DNA of 64,000 bases from Quercus robur (taxonomy: Eukaryota > Streptophyta > Magnoliopsida > Fagales > Fagaceae), in assembly GCF_932294415.1 (NCBI RefSeq), contig NC_065535.1:93884862-93948861 (forward strand), read 5' to 3'. Every line of letters begins with the position of its first letter. Position 1 is the stretch's first letter. Below are positions 11,359 to 27,315 of the stretch, in pieces. Made by a program: the position numbers and the translations under genes. Below the pieces are notes generated by a model. The model did no database searches, was not told where the DNA came from, and saw only the letters and a list, made by a program, of their open reading frames with translations.

Positions 11359-11579
11359 GAGACTTAAACCCCGGCTTTTGCCCCTCATATCTTACAAGCA
11401 CTTATACTTGTGAAGTGACTACCGCACTAAGAGTATGCGGTGATGAATATTTCATAAAAATTAAATATGAGACTTAAACTCCGGCCCTTACTCCCCACAT
11501 CCTACAAGTACTTATATTTGTGAAGTGACTACCGCACCAAGAGTGTGCGGTGGTGAATATTTCATAAAAATTAAATATA
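11359..11579. repeat. Tandem duplication, 110-bp unit, two copies
   Basis: GAGACTTAAAC.CCGGC starts each unit at 11359 and 11469, and the copies are about 90% identical. Each unit ends TTCATAAAAATTAAATAT. An (AT)n run follows at about 11587-11611. Confidence 0.9.
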
Positions 11580-11754
11580 AAATACTCTATATATATATAT
11601 ATATATATATACCCATTATTTATTTATTTAATTTTTGGGAGAAGAATATACCCATTAACTAAAAGAACCGTACAAATAAATTCTACATAGACATGAACAT
11701 TGAACAAACAACTGACCTCAAGCTTTCCTAGCTTCGCTCTGTTACTTTAAATCA

Positions 11755-11813
11755 ATCTCTGTCTCTCTCTCTCTCTCTCTTCGAAGACTCTGAGTTCTAA
11801 ACCCTAACCCTAA
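11755..11813 (+). promoter_or_regulatory. CT tract and telo-box upstream of YY1
   Basis: A (CT)n tract at about 11759-11780 is followed by AAACCCTAACCCTAA at 11799-11813, a telo-box. Telo-boxes are common just downstream of the start site in plant genes of the translation and growth machinery, and CT-rich tracts are common in plant leaders. The YY1 start codon is 69 bp further on, so both probably lie in or just before its 5' leader. No clear TATA box was found. Confidence 0.55.
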
Positions 11814-11881
11814 AATTCCAACGGAATCGAAAAAATCGTCGATAATTCACAGAGCTCCCACGTTTGAATGCGCACAAAGCT

Positions 11882-16337
<4,456 letters not shown>

Positions 16338-17671
16338 ATCTTCATCATTGCGCACCTGTTATGTAGCATACTTTTTCACCCTTTTTTCCCCTCTTTATTT
16401 GTTTATTTTTTTGAATTGGCAATGGGCATTAATACCCATTTTCTGTTCGAAGCATATAAAGAAATGATAAAATACGAGTAAAATTATAATTTTAAATTGA
16501 TGTATCATACCATCCTCCCCACCCCCTTTTTCATACTGTCAAGAATTTATGGTATGTTTATATTACATTCCTGTTCCCGGCCCTAAATTTTCTCCCCTGT
16601 TTTTGATTCTCTGAAATTGGCTCATGTTTGCTCAGTGGTTATACATGAAATTCTGGATGTTGGAATTGAGTGGTCAAATTATTGTAGTCATGGGGTGTAA
16701 CTACTGCCTGTTATTGAACCATGGATTTGAATGAGCTCATAGCGTTAATTTTAAGTTTCAACAGATTCTAGTACTATATTCAATCGGTAGGCTAATTTGA
16801 AAGATGGATGAACATTTGATTAAAGTACTTTTGTGGTGATTTTTCAGCAAGTTGAACCATTTTGATTTTTAATACCTGAATTGACTGCTACTGGTTAGCT
16901 TATAGCCTGGCTGAAAATCTAGAGATGGATTTTCACATAAAACAATATTATTGGGGTGTTTGTGTTCCATTAAAAAACCTCTAGGGTTAAGTATTACTCG
17001 ATTAAACCTTTCATATTTTTTTTTTATATATTTTATTTTAAATAGGGGTATTACACAATCAATGGTTTACCAGTAAAACAATATCACATAGTGTTTAAGT
17101 GTTACATTCAAAACTTTAAAAGTGTTTTATGTTGCCGTGGAAAATAGTCATTCTATTCATCTCCATGACTGATTTGACTGATATAAACAAAACAATGTTG
17201 TTTTTATTAGTTTTGCTCTCTAAATAGCCAAATTAATCACAAATATAATATATGAATGGTTATTTTGAAAACAAAATTAAAGTTAGTGAATCAAAATGAA
17301 AACAATCCTAGACAATATAATGTAAAATATACTTAGGGTATTCTCATTAATAGCTTGAAAAGTGCTTTTATGTTTAGAATCACCAAACATTCATGCCTTA
17401 TCATTATTATTTTGATTGATAATAACATGGCCTATTTTAATCCCTAAGATTAAAATTTTTTTTTTTAATGATTTTTGTAAGGGGTAGCTTTAGTTGAGCG
17501 AGTGAATTTTGATAGAATATTTTGTACAAGACTATAGCTACGAGGCACAAAACCCACAAAACAAAACATAAAGACATAGAGGAGGTTTTTGTTTTTGTTT
17601 TGTTTTGAGAGTTAACAAGAAGGCTTTTTAGCAAACAACAAACAACCTAAGCTTAGCAAAAGTAGCAATCA
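16338..17671. other. YY1 3' region to UBLCP1 5' region, no other gene seen
   Basis: The first ~150 bp are probably the YY1 3' untranslated region. The middle is AT-rich with no recognisable element. The last ~100 bp (AACAACAAACAACC text, purine/A-rich) look like a plant 5' leader for UBLCP1. Confidence 0.5.
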
Positions 17672-20600
17672 ATGGCAGCTTCTGCTTCTGCTTCTGCTTC
17701 GGCTTCGGCTTCGACAGCAACATCATCGTCAGTGTCCGAGGAAGAGCTGACGCTGACAGTGAAATGGAGTGGGAAGGAGTACAAGGTCCGAGTTTGTGCG
17801 GACGACTCAGTGGGCGAGTTGAAACGCCGAATCTGTGAGTTAACCACCGTGTTGCCCAAACGCCAAAAGCTTCTGTACCCAAAACTCATTGCCACAAGAC
17901 TCGCTGATGACTCTGTTTTGCTCTCTCAACTCCCCCTCAAGTCCTCTCTCAAGATGACCATGATTGGGTAATTACATTTACATTTCACTACCTTGATTTC
18001 CAATCAATTTCAAATAGAATTTTTTTCTTATTGAATACAAAGAAGGGAAAGTGTTTGATAATGGGTTTCTTTTACTGGGTCTAGATGGTATTGTTTTTCT
18101 TGTAGCAATTGTGGGGGGGGTTGTTTGTCATTCGAATTGAGCAAGTTAGAGGCTCTTTGCTACCTGGGTTTCTTATTTTGGTTGGTTAAATAAATTGGTT
18201 TTATTTTATGGGCAAAGCTTAGGTACAGTTCCTTAGGTGCTATATCTTAGGTTCCCCAATTGAATTCAAACACAATGTTGTGTTTGTCCTTAGGAAAGAT
18301 AAAGTGGGGTTTAGAAGCAACTGGTGCATAATATTGTGTTTTTGACACTATATTGGTGTAACATTTTTTAATTTTTCAAAATTTTTTTTGTTGATTTCCA
18401 GAACATTACTCCAAAATTACATTTAAGGTGCTATTAAAATTGAAAAATAAATTAAAGTAACGACATGTATAATTGTTATTGATGAGCCATTCAGTCAAGT
18501 GCTGACTGCTGAGATTTGCCATGTCGTTTGGATTTTTGAACAAAGTAATTACTTTGTATTGATTTTGAGTTCAACTGAATCTCCAGTACCATTGAAGATG
18601 ATCTACTTGTGGAGCAAGGTGACTCTCCAGAGGTTATCGATGATTTCGATCTTGGGAATGAGGAAGCTGTTGAAGTTCAAATTAAAGATAAAGATGTGAA
18701 TAAGCAAAAATTGAGGAGACGTATTGATCAATACAAGGTCAGTTATTTTATTTTTGTTCCCCTCTTCCTATAACAAATCTTGTTGCAGACACAAGTTACA
18801 GGCCTCTAATTGCCCATACATATGGGCATGGACACAAAAAGAAAATGGCCTGACTTGTGGCTTATAGATGGAGCTGCTAATAACTAGGCCTAAGGCCTAT
18901 TGCTTAATGATTAGGGTTATTTTATGTGATTGGTTATTCTCTTTTCCTATTTGGCTTAGGAATATAATTCTTTTTCTAGGTTAGTAAAATTATTTCCTAT
19001 TCCCACCAGGAGAGTTTGGAAATCTATTTAAGGATCCCAGGATTCAGATTTGTATTGCAATTTGGTCGATTAATAAAATTTCTCTTGGAAATTTCCAATT
19101 GTTTGGTATTTGATTCCTTTATTTTTATTTATTTTTTGTGGAATTGTCCTGCATCAGTAAGAGGATATTGTATTGTGTTGTAACAGACTGCAAGTTGCTT
19201 GTTGGTAGATGGTGACACTTTACATTGCATGCATATTTAAGCATAGTATGGTATTGAACAGACTGGCCTGCTTGTTGCTAACCTTGGTGATGATGTTAAC
19301 TTTCTCATTTGTTGAATTGTAGATTGAACTTAAGAATCCATGTCGTGAAGGAAAAAAGCTGCTTGTTCTAGATATTGATTATACTCTATTTGATCACAGA
19401 TCAACAGCTGAGAACCCACTTGAACTTATGAGGCCTTGTAAGTGGGCTGTTTGTTGCATGTTATAATTTTTTATGCATATTCAACTAAAAGTTAATTCTG
19501 ATATTTTCTTGTACAGATCTACATGAGTTTCTTACAGCTGCTTATGCAGAGTATGATATCATGATATGGTCTGCAACGAGGTCAGATTTTCACTTTATGT
19601 CCCCCAGGCGCCCAAATTCTTTTATTAGTATAATGCCATGGAAAGAGCAAATCGTTCTCTTTTTAGTGTTTCTCATAACTGATTCAACAAGCTCTCACTA
19701 ATTAAAGTATTTGATATCTGCAACTGTTTCTTTTGGCTCAAATGTTACAAGGCATTCCTACCAAACATGCCCATGTGTATGAGGCTTTTTAATGATGTTT
19801 TCAAGAATCCTAATGATTATTTAGGGGATTAATAGCATTAAATGATTGGCTTAGGTAATCAGATATGTGGAACTAAATGCTAGAATATATATCCTTTCTA
19901 CAGCATCAAGTGGGTTGAACTAAAGATGGGACAGCTTGGGGTACTCAGCAATCCTAACTACAAAATCACAGCTCTTCTAGACCACTTAGCAATGATCACC
20001 GTGCAATCAGATTCTCGTGGTATCTTTGATTGCAAGCCACTAGGCTTGATTTGGGCTCAGTTCCCTGAGGTAAAACCATAATAGAATGTTTTAAATTATC
20101 TCCATATGCTTCTTTTTCTAAATCATTTAAAGGTTGCTTCCACTGTCATAAAATTGTATGATGAAAGAAAGATAAAGAGAATGAGAGAGCCTTCCACAAA
20201 TATTGGCTGGCTCACACATACACACACTAATGCGCAAGTAACCCAACTCACTTAGCACTGCCCCTCAAACTGTAGCAAAGATATCCATCATGCTCAGCTT
20301 GTTCCAGAGATTTGAAAACGATTCTTAATGCTTTTGTGAAAAAATCCCTCAACTGACCACGGCTTGGATGTTGCAATTTGCTCTTCGTTACAAGTCTCAC
20401 CCAAAATGATAATCACTTTCATTGTCTTTGGGTCTCTAGCAAATCTTGGGTATATTCATTACTCCTTTAGCATCACAAAATATCTTCATGGGTTTCTTAT
20501 TGGAAAAGCACATCTTCTACAAGACAGATCTCACCTATTGTATGGGTCATTCCTGTTCTCCACTTCTACACTAGATCTTACCACCAAATTTTCTACTTTC

Positions 20601-22111
20601 TCCTCCCATTAACACAATTATCTCCTTCAAAAGTGCAGAAATCCTAAAATAGACCTCTCATCAAGATGATCAACCGTCCATACTCCTTTCTAGATTTGAA
20701 CAGCCAACAAAATCAAGGTTATTGGAGGTTATGAACATGAAATACTTTCGAGAAGCTTCCATTATATACCCTAGAAAAGAAAAGAGATACAAGAAAAATA
20801 TTATTGCTTTTGAGCTTGCATGATCTGGCTAACTACTCCAATATAAAGAATTGATGTTAGGTTGAGTCATGATTGAATAAAGAAACTTCTCCACAAACCT
20901 TCTATACCTTTCAGGATCCTCAAATACTTAACCCTCTCTACTAAATGTAGGAGGGGTATCCATTGGGCTTGGCATCCAACAAGACCTGCCTCAACAAGGA
21001 AGGTCAGTCACATACTTTGTGACAGAGAGATACACTTAGTTTTGTACCTTGCTACTTCAATGCCAAGAAAGTTCCTTTGTTACCTTAAATCCACGGGAAA
21101 ATATCTACTCAGAACGGCCTTCTAGACCCTAGTACCCTACTACCATTGGCATTACTGCTAGTTATCACAACATTATTTCAAAGACAGCACTAACAAGACA
21201 CATTTGGAGCTCTAATCACTTGGAGCTCTAATTAACAAAAACTGAATGATTGGACATTGTCCTCAATTCATACATGCTAGCCACTGGACTGACCCTATGA
21301 AACCAGAATCTAGCTAGGTGATGGTTTAGATACAATAAGGAACTAATGAACCGTTTTCATCTCTATAAATATCCTTAAATATTACCTGCATGCTTCCAGA
21401 TAATCTTAATCCAATTGTAATGAAAAAACAAAGCAGCAACTCCCTCCATCTCATGTTTTTCCTCTATTCCATTTTGGGATCTCCCAAAACATGGTCATCT
21501 TTGATAGGTCAATGAACAAAATATTGGTAACTTTCCTATTTCATATTTTATTTTATTTAATAAGTCATGTATCCCTTTTTCACTAGTTCTATGTAATTTT
21601 AAATTAAGGAGGGTAGTTTTGGAAACTTATATCTTTTTATTTGAAAGTCAATTCATTAAATGATGATCCCTTAAAATGTTGGATGTTCTGAACGAGACCA
21701 ACAATATGGGATGGAGGGAATACCTTCCAATTATATATAGAACAGAAAACTATTGCTCAAGTAGTTCCATTCCAAATTCTGAGTAGAGTATGTAAGTGTT
21801 GCTTTTTCTATGCTGTTTCCAAATATGACCTACTTGACAGGTTGGTAGTTTCTGTTTTGTTTCAGTTCTACAGTTCGAAAAACACTATCATGTTCGATGA
21901 TTTGCGAAGAAATTTTGTGATGAACCCACAAAATGGTTTGATAATCAAGCCATTCAGGAAGGCTCATGCAAATCGGGACAATGATCAGGAGCTTGTGAAG
22001 CTTACCCAATACTTGCTAGCCATTGCAGAACTTGACGACTTGAGTACCCTTAATCATAATCATTGGGAGAGATTCACCGAGGATAATGTCAAAAGACCTA
22101 GGCACGCTTGA
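17672..22111 (+). CDS. UBLCP1: Ubiquitin-like domain-containing CTD phosphatase (UBLCP1)
   Basis: HAD-family phosphatase with an N-terminal ubiquitin-like domain. The animal homologue binds and dephosphorylates the nuclear proteasome and can act on RNA polymerase II CTD. Coding exons are 17672-17967, 18587-18737, 19323-19437, 19517-19580, 19904-20069 and 21866-22111, in phase with GT..AG borders, giving 345 residues. Residues 2-20 are an Ala/Ser repeat encoded by GCTTCT/GCTTCG units, 23-98 are the ubiquitin-like fold, and 124-150 are a linker rich in charged residues. The phosphatase domain starts near 160 with the catalytic DIDYT (Asp166, Asp168, Thr170), then WSATS (205-209) and the acidic pair Asp275-Asp276 in FDDLRRNF. 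All key residues are present. Intron 5 is 1.8 kb and holds an antisense copia relic. The gene begins 1.3 kb after YY1 on the same strand. Confidence 0.94.
17675..17716 (+). repeat. Coding hexamer repeat (Ala-Ser)n in UBLCP1
   Basis: GCTTCT/GCTTCG/GCTTCA-like triplet pairs are repeated about six times right after the start codon and encode alternating Ala and Ser. Such runs change length easily; here any change by whole units keeps the frame. Confidence 0.85.
20300..21080 (-). mobile_element. Degenerate Ty1/copia pol relic, antisense in UBLCP1 intron 5
   Basis: Read on the - strand, stretches resemble the copia reverse transcriptase C-terminus and the RNase H region (a D-P-E-R-Y-R-R-like block near 20920 and an FCD-like block near 20480). 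It is broken many times and has no recognisable LTRs, so it is an old fossil. It makes the intron long but does not touch the splice sites. Confidence 0.5.
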
Positions 22112-23380
22112 TGGTCTTCAACAAGCTTTGAAGTTCCAAAACGTTGCTTATATCAACTTTTGAGGTACATATCATAGTTATATCAACTTTTGAGGTGCAT
22201 ATGTGCATACTTATATAAACTTTTGAGGTACTTATGTACATACATAAAATGTTAGCTGTCCTAAAGTTTTGGAACTAAGGATTTGTTGTTAATTTCTATC
22301 ATTTGGGTTGTTCTGGTCAATATCTGCCAAACATTACCATTTTCAACTACCAAGTAGGAGTTGCCATGTTGGTAATGTGTAATAGTGATAAAATATTTTA
22401 TAGCAAAAAATAGCTTCCAGTCTACAGAAATTGCAAATTAGAATTTTCTTTTTCTTTTGTTTCTTCCAACATGCAACTTATCAAACAAAAAAAAATGTAA
22501 GGTATATGTGACAGTTGATCTAATTTATAATATTATCAAATTGTGACACAGCATATCTGTGCAGAAGCTAATCTAATGCGTTGATGATATGTTTAGAAAT
22601 AGTTATCTTATATTTAGATTCATTTTATATATGTACTATAACAGATAGTTTTACAATAATATTACTTTATTATTATTTTTTAATCTTCAAGTCTTTTTTC
22701 CCATTTTCTGTTCGGTTGGAATATTATCCTTGAGTTCTGAAATCTTGCACTACATTTTTAACCCTTCCTCTTTCTGTTTCTCTTGTGGTGTGCCTTTTGT
22801 TGTGGCTGGGGAAGCAAAAGTTTGTTAGCTTATATTCAAATTCATGTTATAATGCAGTGTGATTTGTCTACCCTTTCTAATAATATCTGCTTTCATTTCA
22901 GGGGTGCTAGTATTGGGTTCTGATACAGAATAGCTTTTTCGTGTTCCTCTGGTGGGCATGTGCTTAATGATTTCATTTCTGTCTCTAAAACAGTTAAAAG
23001 CATCTTCTATTTGTTCCTCTGATGGGAAGGAGTTAATTTTATTTTATGTGATAAAGAGTTTACTTGCGATGACTCATATGACATATGCTATGTTGTACAT
23101 AATACTATTTGTATAATTTTGTTTTTCTAAGTTTGATCATTTGCATCAGGAGGGGACAGATTTATGGAGTTTAATTATATTAAAAACGGAAATGACTATT
23201 AGACACACAACGCACACACAAATCACTTTTTGCAAAAACTCACACAAATTACTTCGTGCAAAAAATGATTTGTGTGTACATTATTTGCATTAAGTGGTGT
23301 GTACTAAACGGTAAACACCACTATTGCCTTATTTTGTTATAGACGTAATTCCAAGGGCTCTCACATTTTGATTCATATTT
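22112..23380. other. UBLCP1 3' region and intergenic, no gene seen
   Basis: Just after the stop, TTATATCAACTTTTGAGGT occurs three times with ~30-bp spacing (22148-22236), probably within the 3' untranslated region. The rest is AT-rich. A small hairpin lies at 23212-23280: ACACACAAATCA..TTTTTGCA pairs with TGCAAAAAATGATTTGTGTG. Confidence 0.55.
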
Positions 23381-23779
23381 GGACAAAGTTTAGCTTTAAA
23401 ATTGGTTGTAGTTTAAAGTTACAACCTTACTTAATATCATTAATATTACTATATATTATGGAAATCTAACAATTGGATTACACGTTCTTTATGCTCTTAA
23501 TACATATGTTAAATTTTGTATCAATCAGATATTATTTACTATATAATCTATAAGATTATATTTTATGGATAATTTTAAATTACAAAAACTTACAATTCAA
23601 ATAATTTATAGATGATATAGTTATTGATTTTTAATTTTCTAGAAATTTTACAAGTTTAGAGGATATAAGAAAAAAATGTAATTCAATGGTGGATTTGTCA
23701 AAATTCATTTTCAATAAAAAAAATATTGAGAAAGATAGTAGTTTTAAGTTACAATTAATTTTGTAGTTAAATTTTGTCC
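23381..23779. mobile_element. MITE with 9-bp target duplication (Mutator-like)
   Basis: Terminal inverted repeats start GGACAAAGTTTAGCTTTAAAA on the left and, as reverse complement, GGACAAAATTTAACTACAAAA on the right. The element is 399 bp long. A perfect 9-bp duplication TTCATATTT flanks it (23372-23380 and 23780-23788), which is the size expected for Mutator-like elements. There is no coding capacity. Confidence 0.85.
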
Positions 23780-23788
23780 TTCATATTT

Positions 23789-24611
23789 TTTTACGTGATG
23801 TTAAACCAAATTCTGCCCTGGATTACCTATTTGGTGTGTGAATATATAAGTACTTTATAAGGGAACACATATAAAAAGTGAATTATATAAACAAAAATTA
23901 AATCCAAGAGTCTCATAGATCAAGTGGTGTGGCAAATGAGCTAGGGTTCAAATGCCCTCTCTCCATTGTATTACCAATAAATAAATAAATTAATCAATGT
24001 TGTATATACTATATAGTATATACACAAAGCTTCCATTTTTAAGGAGTTTAAAAAAGGTGATTGATAGACAATCTTATTTCCAATTATTTTTTAAGAGCCA
24101 AATTACATAAATAATAATATGAAAAATTAAAAGATACATCCCTCCAATGAGAATGTATTTTATGGGATATCTCTCTTATAATGTGTGAAATGCCATATGT
24201 GCAGAATCCACATATATTTTGAGAAGAAAGTTTTATAAGACTGACTCATAAGACAATTTTTGTAGTCTTAAATTTATACATAAAATGCGTATTAAGAATA
24301 TAAAAAATATGAAATCTAACAATTAGATTTTCAAAATATATAGTCATATTAATATTTTTAATGAGAGATAAGTTTATAGCCAAATTTTGTCTGTACAAAT
24401 TTAGTTATTCATGCAATATGGGCTTTGCACATTGGCTGCCATGGGCTCGAATTGAAAAAAAAAAGAAAAAAAAGTCCCATCTATCAAAAATATATAGTTT
24501 ATATAAAAATAAAATGATATAATAAATAATTATTATTAAGGAACAAAATTATCAAATTTAATATCTAAAAAATAAAACAAAGAAAAAATATAGGTTAAAA
24601 TGTAAAACTTT
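23789..24611. other. Intergenic, AT-rich, no gene seen
   Basis: Very AT-rich. 24220-24420 contains text similar to the neighbouring Mutator-like MITE (AATCTAACAATTAGATT, AATTTTGTC) and may be a diverged relative, but I could not fix its ends. Confidence 0.4.
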
Positions 24612-24758
24612 TATTCAATTAAGAGTTTTTCATTAATTTTTGTTATATATTGTGGTTAATTTTTTTATTAAAAAATTTAATTAATTATTGAAAAATATTT
24701 TTTAGATTTTTTTTATAAAATTTTTTAATAAAAATTGACAAAAATTTCTTAATTGAAT
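24612..24758. repeat. Fold-back repeat, ~147 bp
   Basis: The left arm ATTCAATTAAGAGTTTTTCA pairs with the right arm ending TTTCTTAATTGAAT. The centre is almost pure A/T. It is probably a small MITE remnant about 200 bp upstream of the RPL2 start. Confidence 0.55.
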
Positions 24759-24953
24759 AAATCTGAAAATTAGAGATCTAAAATAAATACTCCTCCTATA
24801 CCGGTGAAATCACTGAAATAGATGAGTTATGCATTTTAACTAAAAATATATATTATGTCAAAATTGAATACTTTCTTTATTTAGTTTTCTCAAGATCCAA
24901 ACATATACTCTACTTCACAGTCTCTTCCTCAGCGATCCGAATAGGTTATATCA

Positions 24954-26266
24954 ATGGCTCTTCGGCGAGCTTCATCGACTTTCTTCAACAAACTCGTTCA
25001 CTCTACGACACGCCAATCTGTCCACAACAACGTTGCTCCTCATCGCAATTTCTCCTCCGGTACTTTTCTTATTTCACAACTCTCTCTTTTTTACCCTCTG
25101 TTTGGTTTCCGAGAAAACCGTCGGAAAATTAGTTTTTTTTTTTTTTTTCCTCTTCTTCTTATTAGTATTTGGTTGCTGAGAAAACTGAGGGGGAAAATAG
25201 AAATGAATTACCTAGCTCAATGGAAACTGAAAATGAAGGAAATGAAAAAATTATAAGCGTAGTTTGTGTTTGGTTGCTGAGAAAACTGTGGGAGAGAATG
25301 GAAACTGAAAAATCTAATCTTTTTTTTTTGGGGTCAAATTTACTGTTTTGTTGCAAAGAAAAAGAAGGGAATGGAAAAAAGAATGAAACTTTTTTTTTTT
25401 TTGAATTTCTGAATCTGTGATGAACTTTTATTTACTTCGCCCTAATTGCTGTATTAATCTCATTTTTTTTGGGGGGGGGGGGGGGTTGAATCTAAGTTTC
25501 TGTTTGATTGCTGTGAAAATCGAAAATAAAATTTGAAACTTCAATATTATTGTTGTTCTGGTTCTTGGGAAATTGAAGCTCTACTTAACTAAGTCAAAGA
25601 GAAAAAAGAATAAGAATTCAACCCAAGTAGCCTTACATGTTGTGTTAGGTTTCTATATGAGTGCATTGCTTTATTATCAGGAAAGTAACTAATCAGAATA
25701 CAAAAATATTGAACAAAATCTTATTTTTCTTTGTTTCACTTTTCATAGATTTAGTTGGAAGTGGTACTCATAGTTTGCGTGAGAGCATGATGAACCAGAT
25801 GCTTCATCTTGATATAAATTCACAAATTGGGAGTTGTATGCCGCTTGCGGCTATGCGTATTGGAACAATGATCCACAACATTGAGGTCAACCCGGGTCAA
25901 GGTGGCAAGCTAGTTCGAGCTGCGGGAACCTGCGCAAAGATCTTGAAAGAGCCGACGTCTAGATACTGTTTAATTAAACTGCCTTCAGGTGCTGAGAAGT
26001 TGATTGATTCTCGGTGTCGGGCCACAATTGGTATGGTGTCAAACCCAAGTCATGGGGCTCGAAAGCTCAGGAAGGCTGGGCAGAGCCGGTGGTTGGGTCG
26101 AAGACCAGTAGTTAGAGGAGTGGCTATGAATCCGGTTGATCATCCTCATGGTGGAGGTGAGGGTCGAAGCAAGAGTAGTGGGAATCATGGAAGGTGTTCT
26201 CTTACTCCTTGGGGCAAGCCATGTAAGTCTGGGTACAAGACTGGACCCTTGAAGCGCAGAAAGTAG
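24954..26266 (+). CDS. RPL2: Mitochondrial ribosomal protein uL2, nuclear C-terminal part
   Basis: Large-subunit mitochondrial ribosomal protein. Exon 1 (24954-25059) encodes a 35-residue presequence rich in Arg, Ser and Thr without acidic residues, typical of mitochondrial import (MALRRASSTFFNKLV...). Exon 2 (25749-26266) encodes the C-terminal domain of L2 only, for a total of 207 residues against ~275 for bacterial L2. The signature HPHGGGEGRS and the conserved RWLGRRPVVRGVAMNP block are intact, as is the basic C-terminus ending LKRRK. In core eudicots the mitochondrial rpl2 gene is known to be split, with the 3' half moved to the nucleus, and this gene fits that form. The intron interrupts exactly between targeting peptide and ribosomal domain, as expected if the presequence was acquired by exon joining. 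Start chosen at the first ATG giving the presequence. Confidence 0.93.
25463..25485. repeat. T8-G15 homopolymer pair in RPL2 intron
   Basis: A T run directly followed by a 15-nt G run. The same intron also carries imperfect copies of TTTGGTTGCTGAGAAAACTG (25168 and 25269). Confidence 0.85.
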
Positions 26267-27315
26267 TGTCAAAACATTTTCTTTGTTTTGATACCCTACA
26301 ATGGAATCTAGTTTTTCTTTTCATGCTTCACAGATGCGATTAATATTTGCACACACTCTGACCAATTAGACTGTTTTAGGAAATGTTTAAATTTCCTTTC
26401 AAGTGAAGTCTGTTTGTGGATTTAGTTGCTTATTGTTCAATTTTGATGGTTTTTTAGATGAATGTCATCGCCTTGCCATAAGAATTTGAAGTCTATTCTG
26501 TTATCTAAAACAATTGAATGAGTTTTGCATTGCTATAATTTCTATTGGCCATTTGTGTTCTTAATCTGATCATAGACCATGTATATGTTTATACTTTCTA
26601 TTAACTCCTCTCTCTCTCTCTCCCCATTTGTGTCTGTATTCTGCACCAATACTGGCATAATCAAAACGTTCAAGGTAGGGTATCAATGAAAAAAAATACG
26701 TTTTTAGATAAGCAGGGTAGATTGTCTTCCCTGCTTCTATTTTTGAAATGTAAAGGCTGCAAATTCATTTTCATGTAAGCTACCTTACCATATCTTCATT
26801 GATGCATAATTTTGCAATTGAAGTATACTTTCCTCCTCATAGACCTGTCATTCACTTCTAATTGCAAATTGCTAATGGCTGCTAGGTTTCTAGCCAAGGG
26901 TAATTCGTCTAGAAAAGTATCAAGTACACACAAAAAGTAAAGGCTTACCTCTAGTGATATGGCTTTGCTATTTGTAGTAAAAATGATTGTGGAATTAGGT
27001 GTACTTTATGATTATGGAAAAATTGAAGGTTTCTAGCTAAGGGCATCTCTGGGTTTACAAACCCCCTTAATGCTTTGATCTGGTCTTGCTTTAGTGTTAC
27101 AAGTTGCTGGGAAGGTATCAATAATATTTTTCACTTCTTCCTTTTCCATGCCCATGTTTTATTAGAAAGCCAACATCATTTTTTTCATTTCGGATACATG
27201 AACATTTTTGACAGTGTCTCCTCTCATTTCCCATGGTTAAATTTAACAGGTTAAATGTCATATTATATCACCTCCTTTCAAAGTATCAACTAGTGTACTT
27301 TTGCATTAAGCATTT
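26267..27315. other. RPL2 3' region and intergenic, no gene seen
   Basis: The first ~100 bp are probably 3' untranslated region. A short (CT)n run lies at 26608-26622. Nothing else is recognisable until the kinase-bearing segmental copy begins near 27316. Confidence 0.5.

Noticed and set aside
18780-19110. Possible solo LTR in UBLCP1 intron 2 (text of LTR style ending in AATAAAATTTCTC)
   Set aside because: No TG..CA ends with target repeats could be fixed, so it is not listed as an element.
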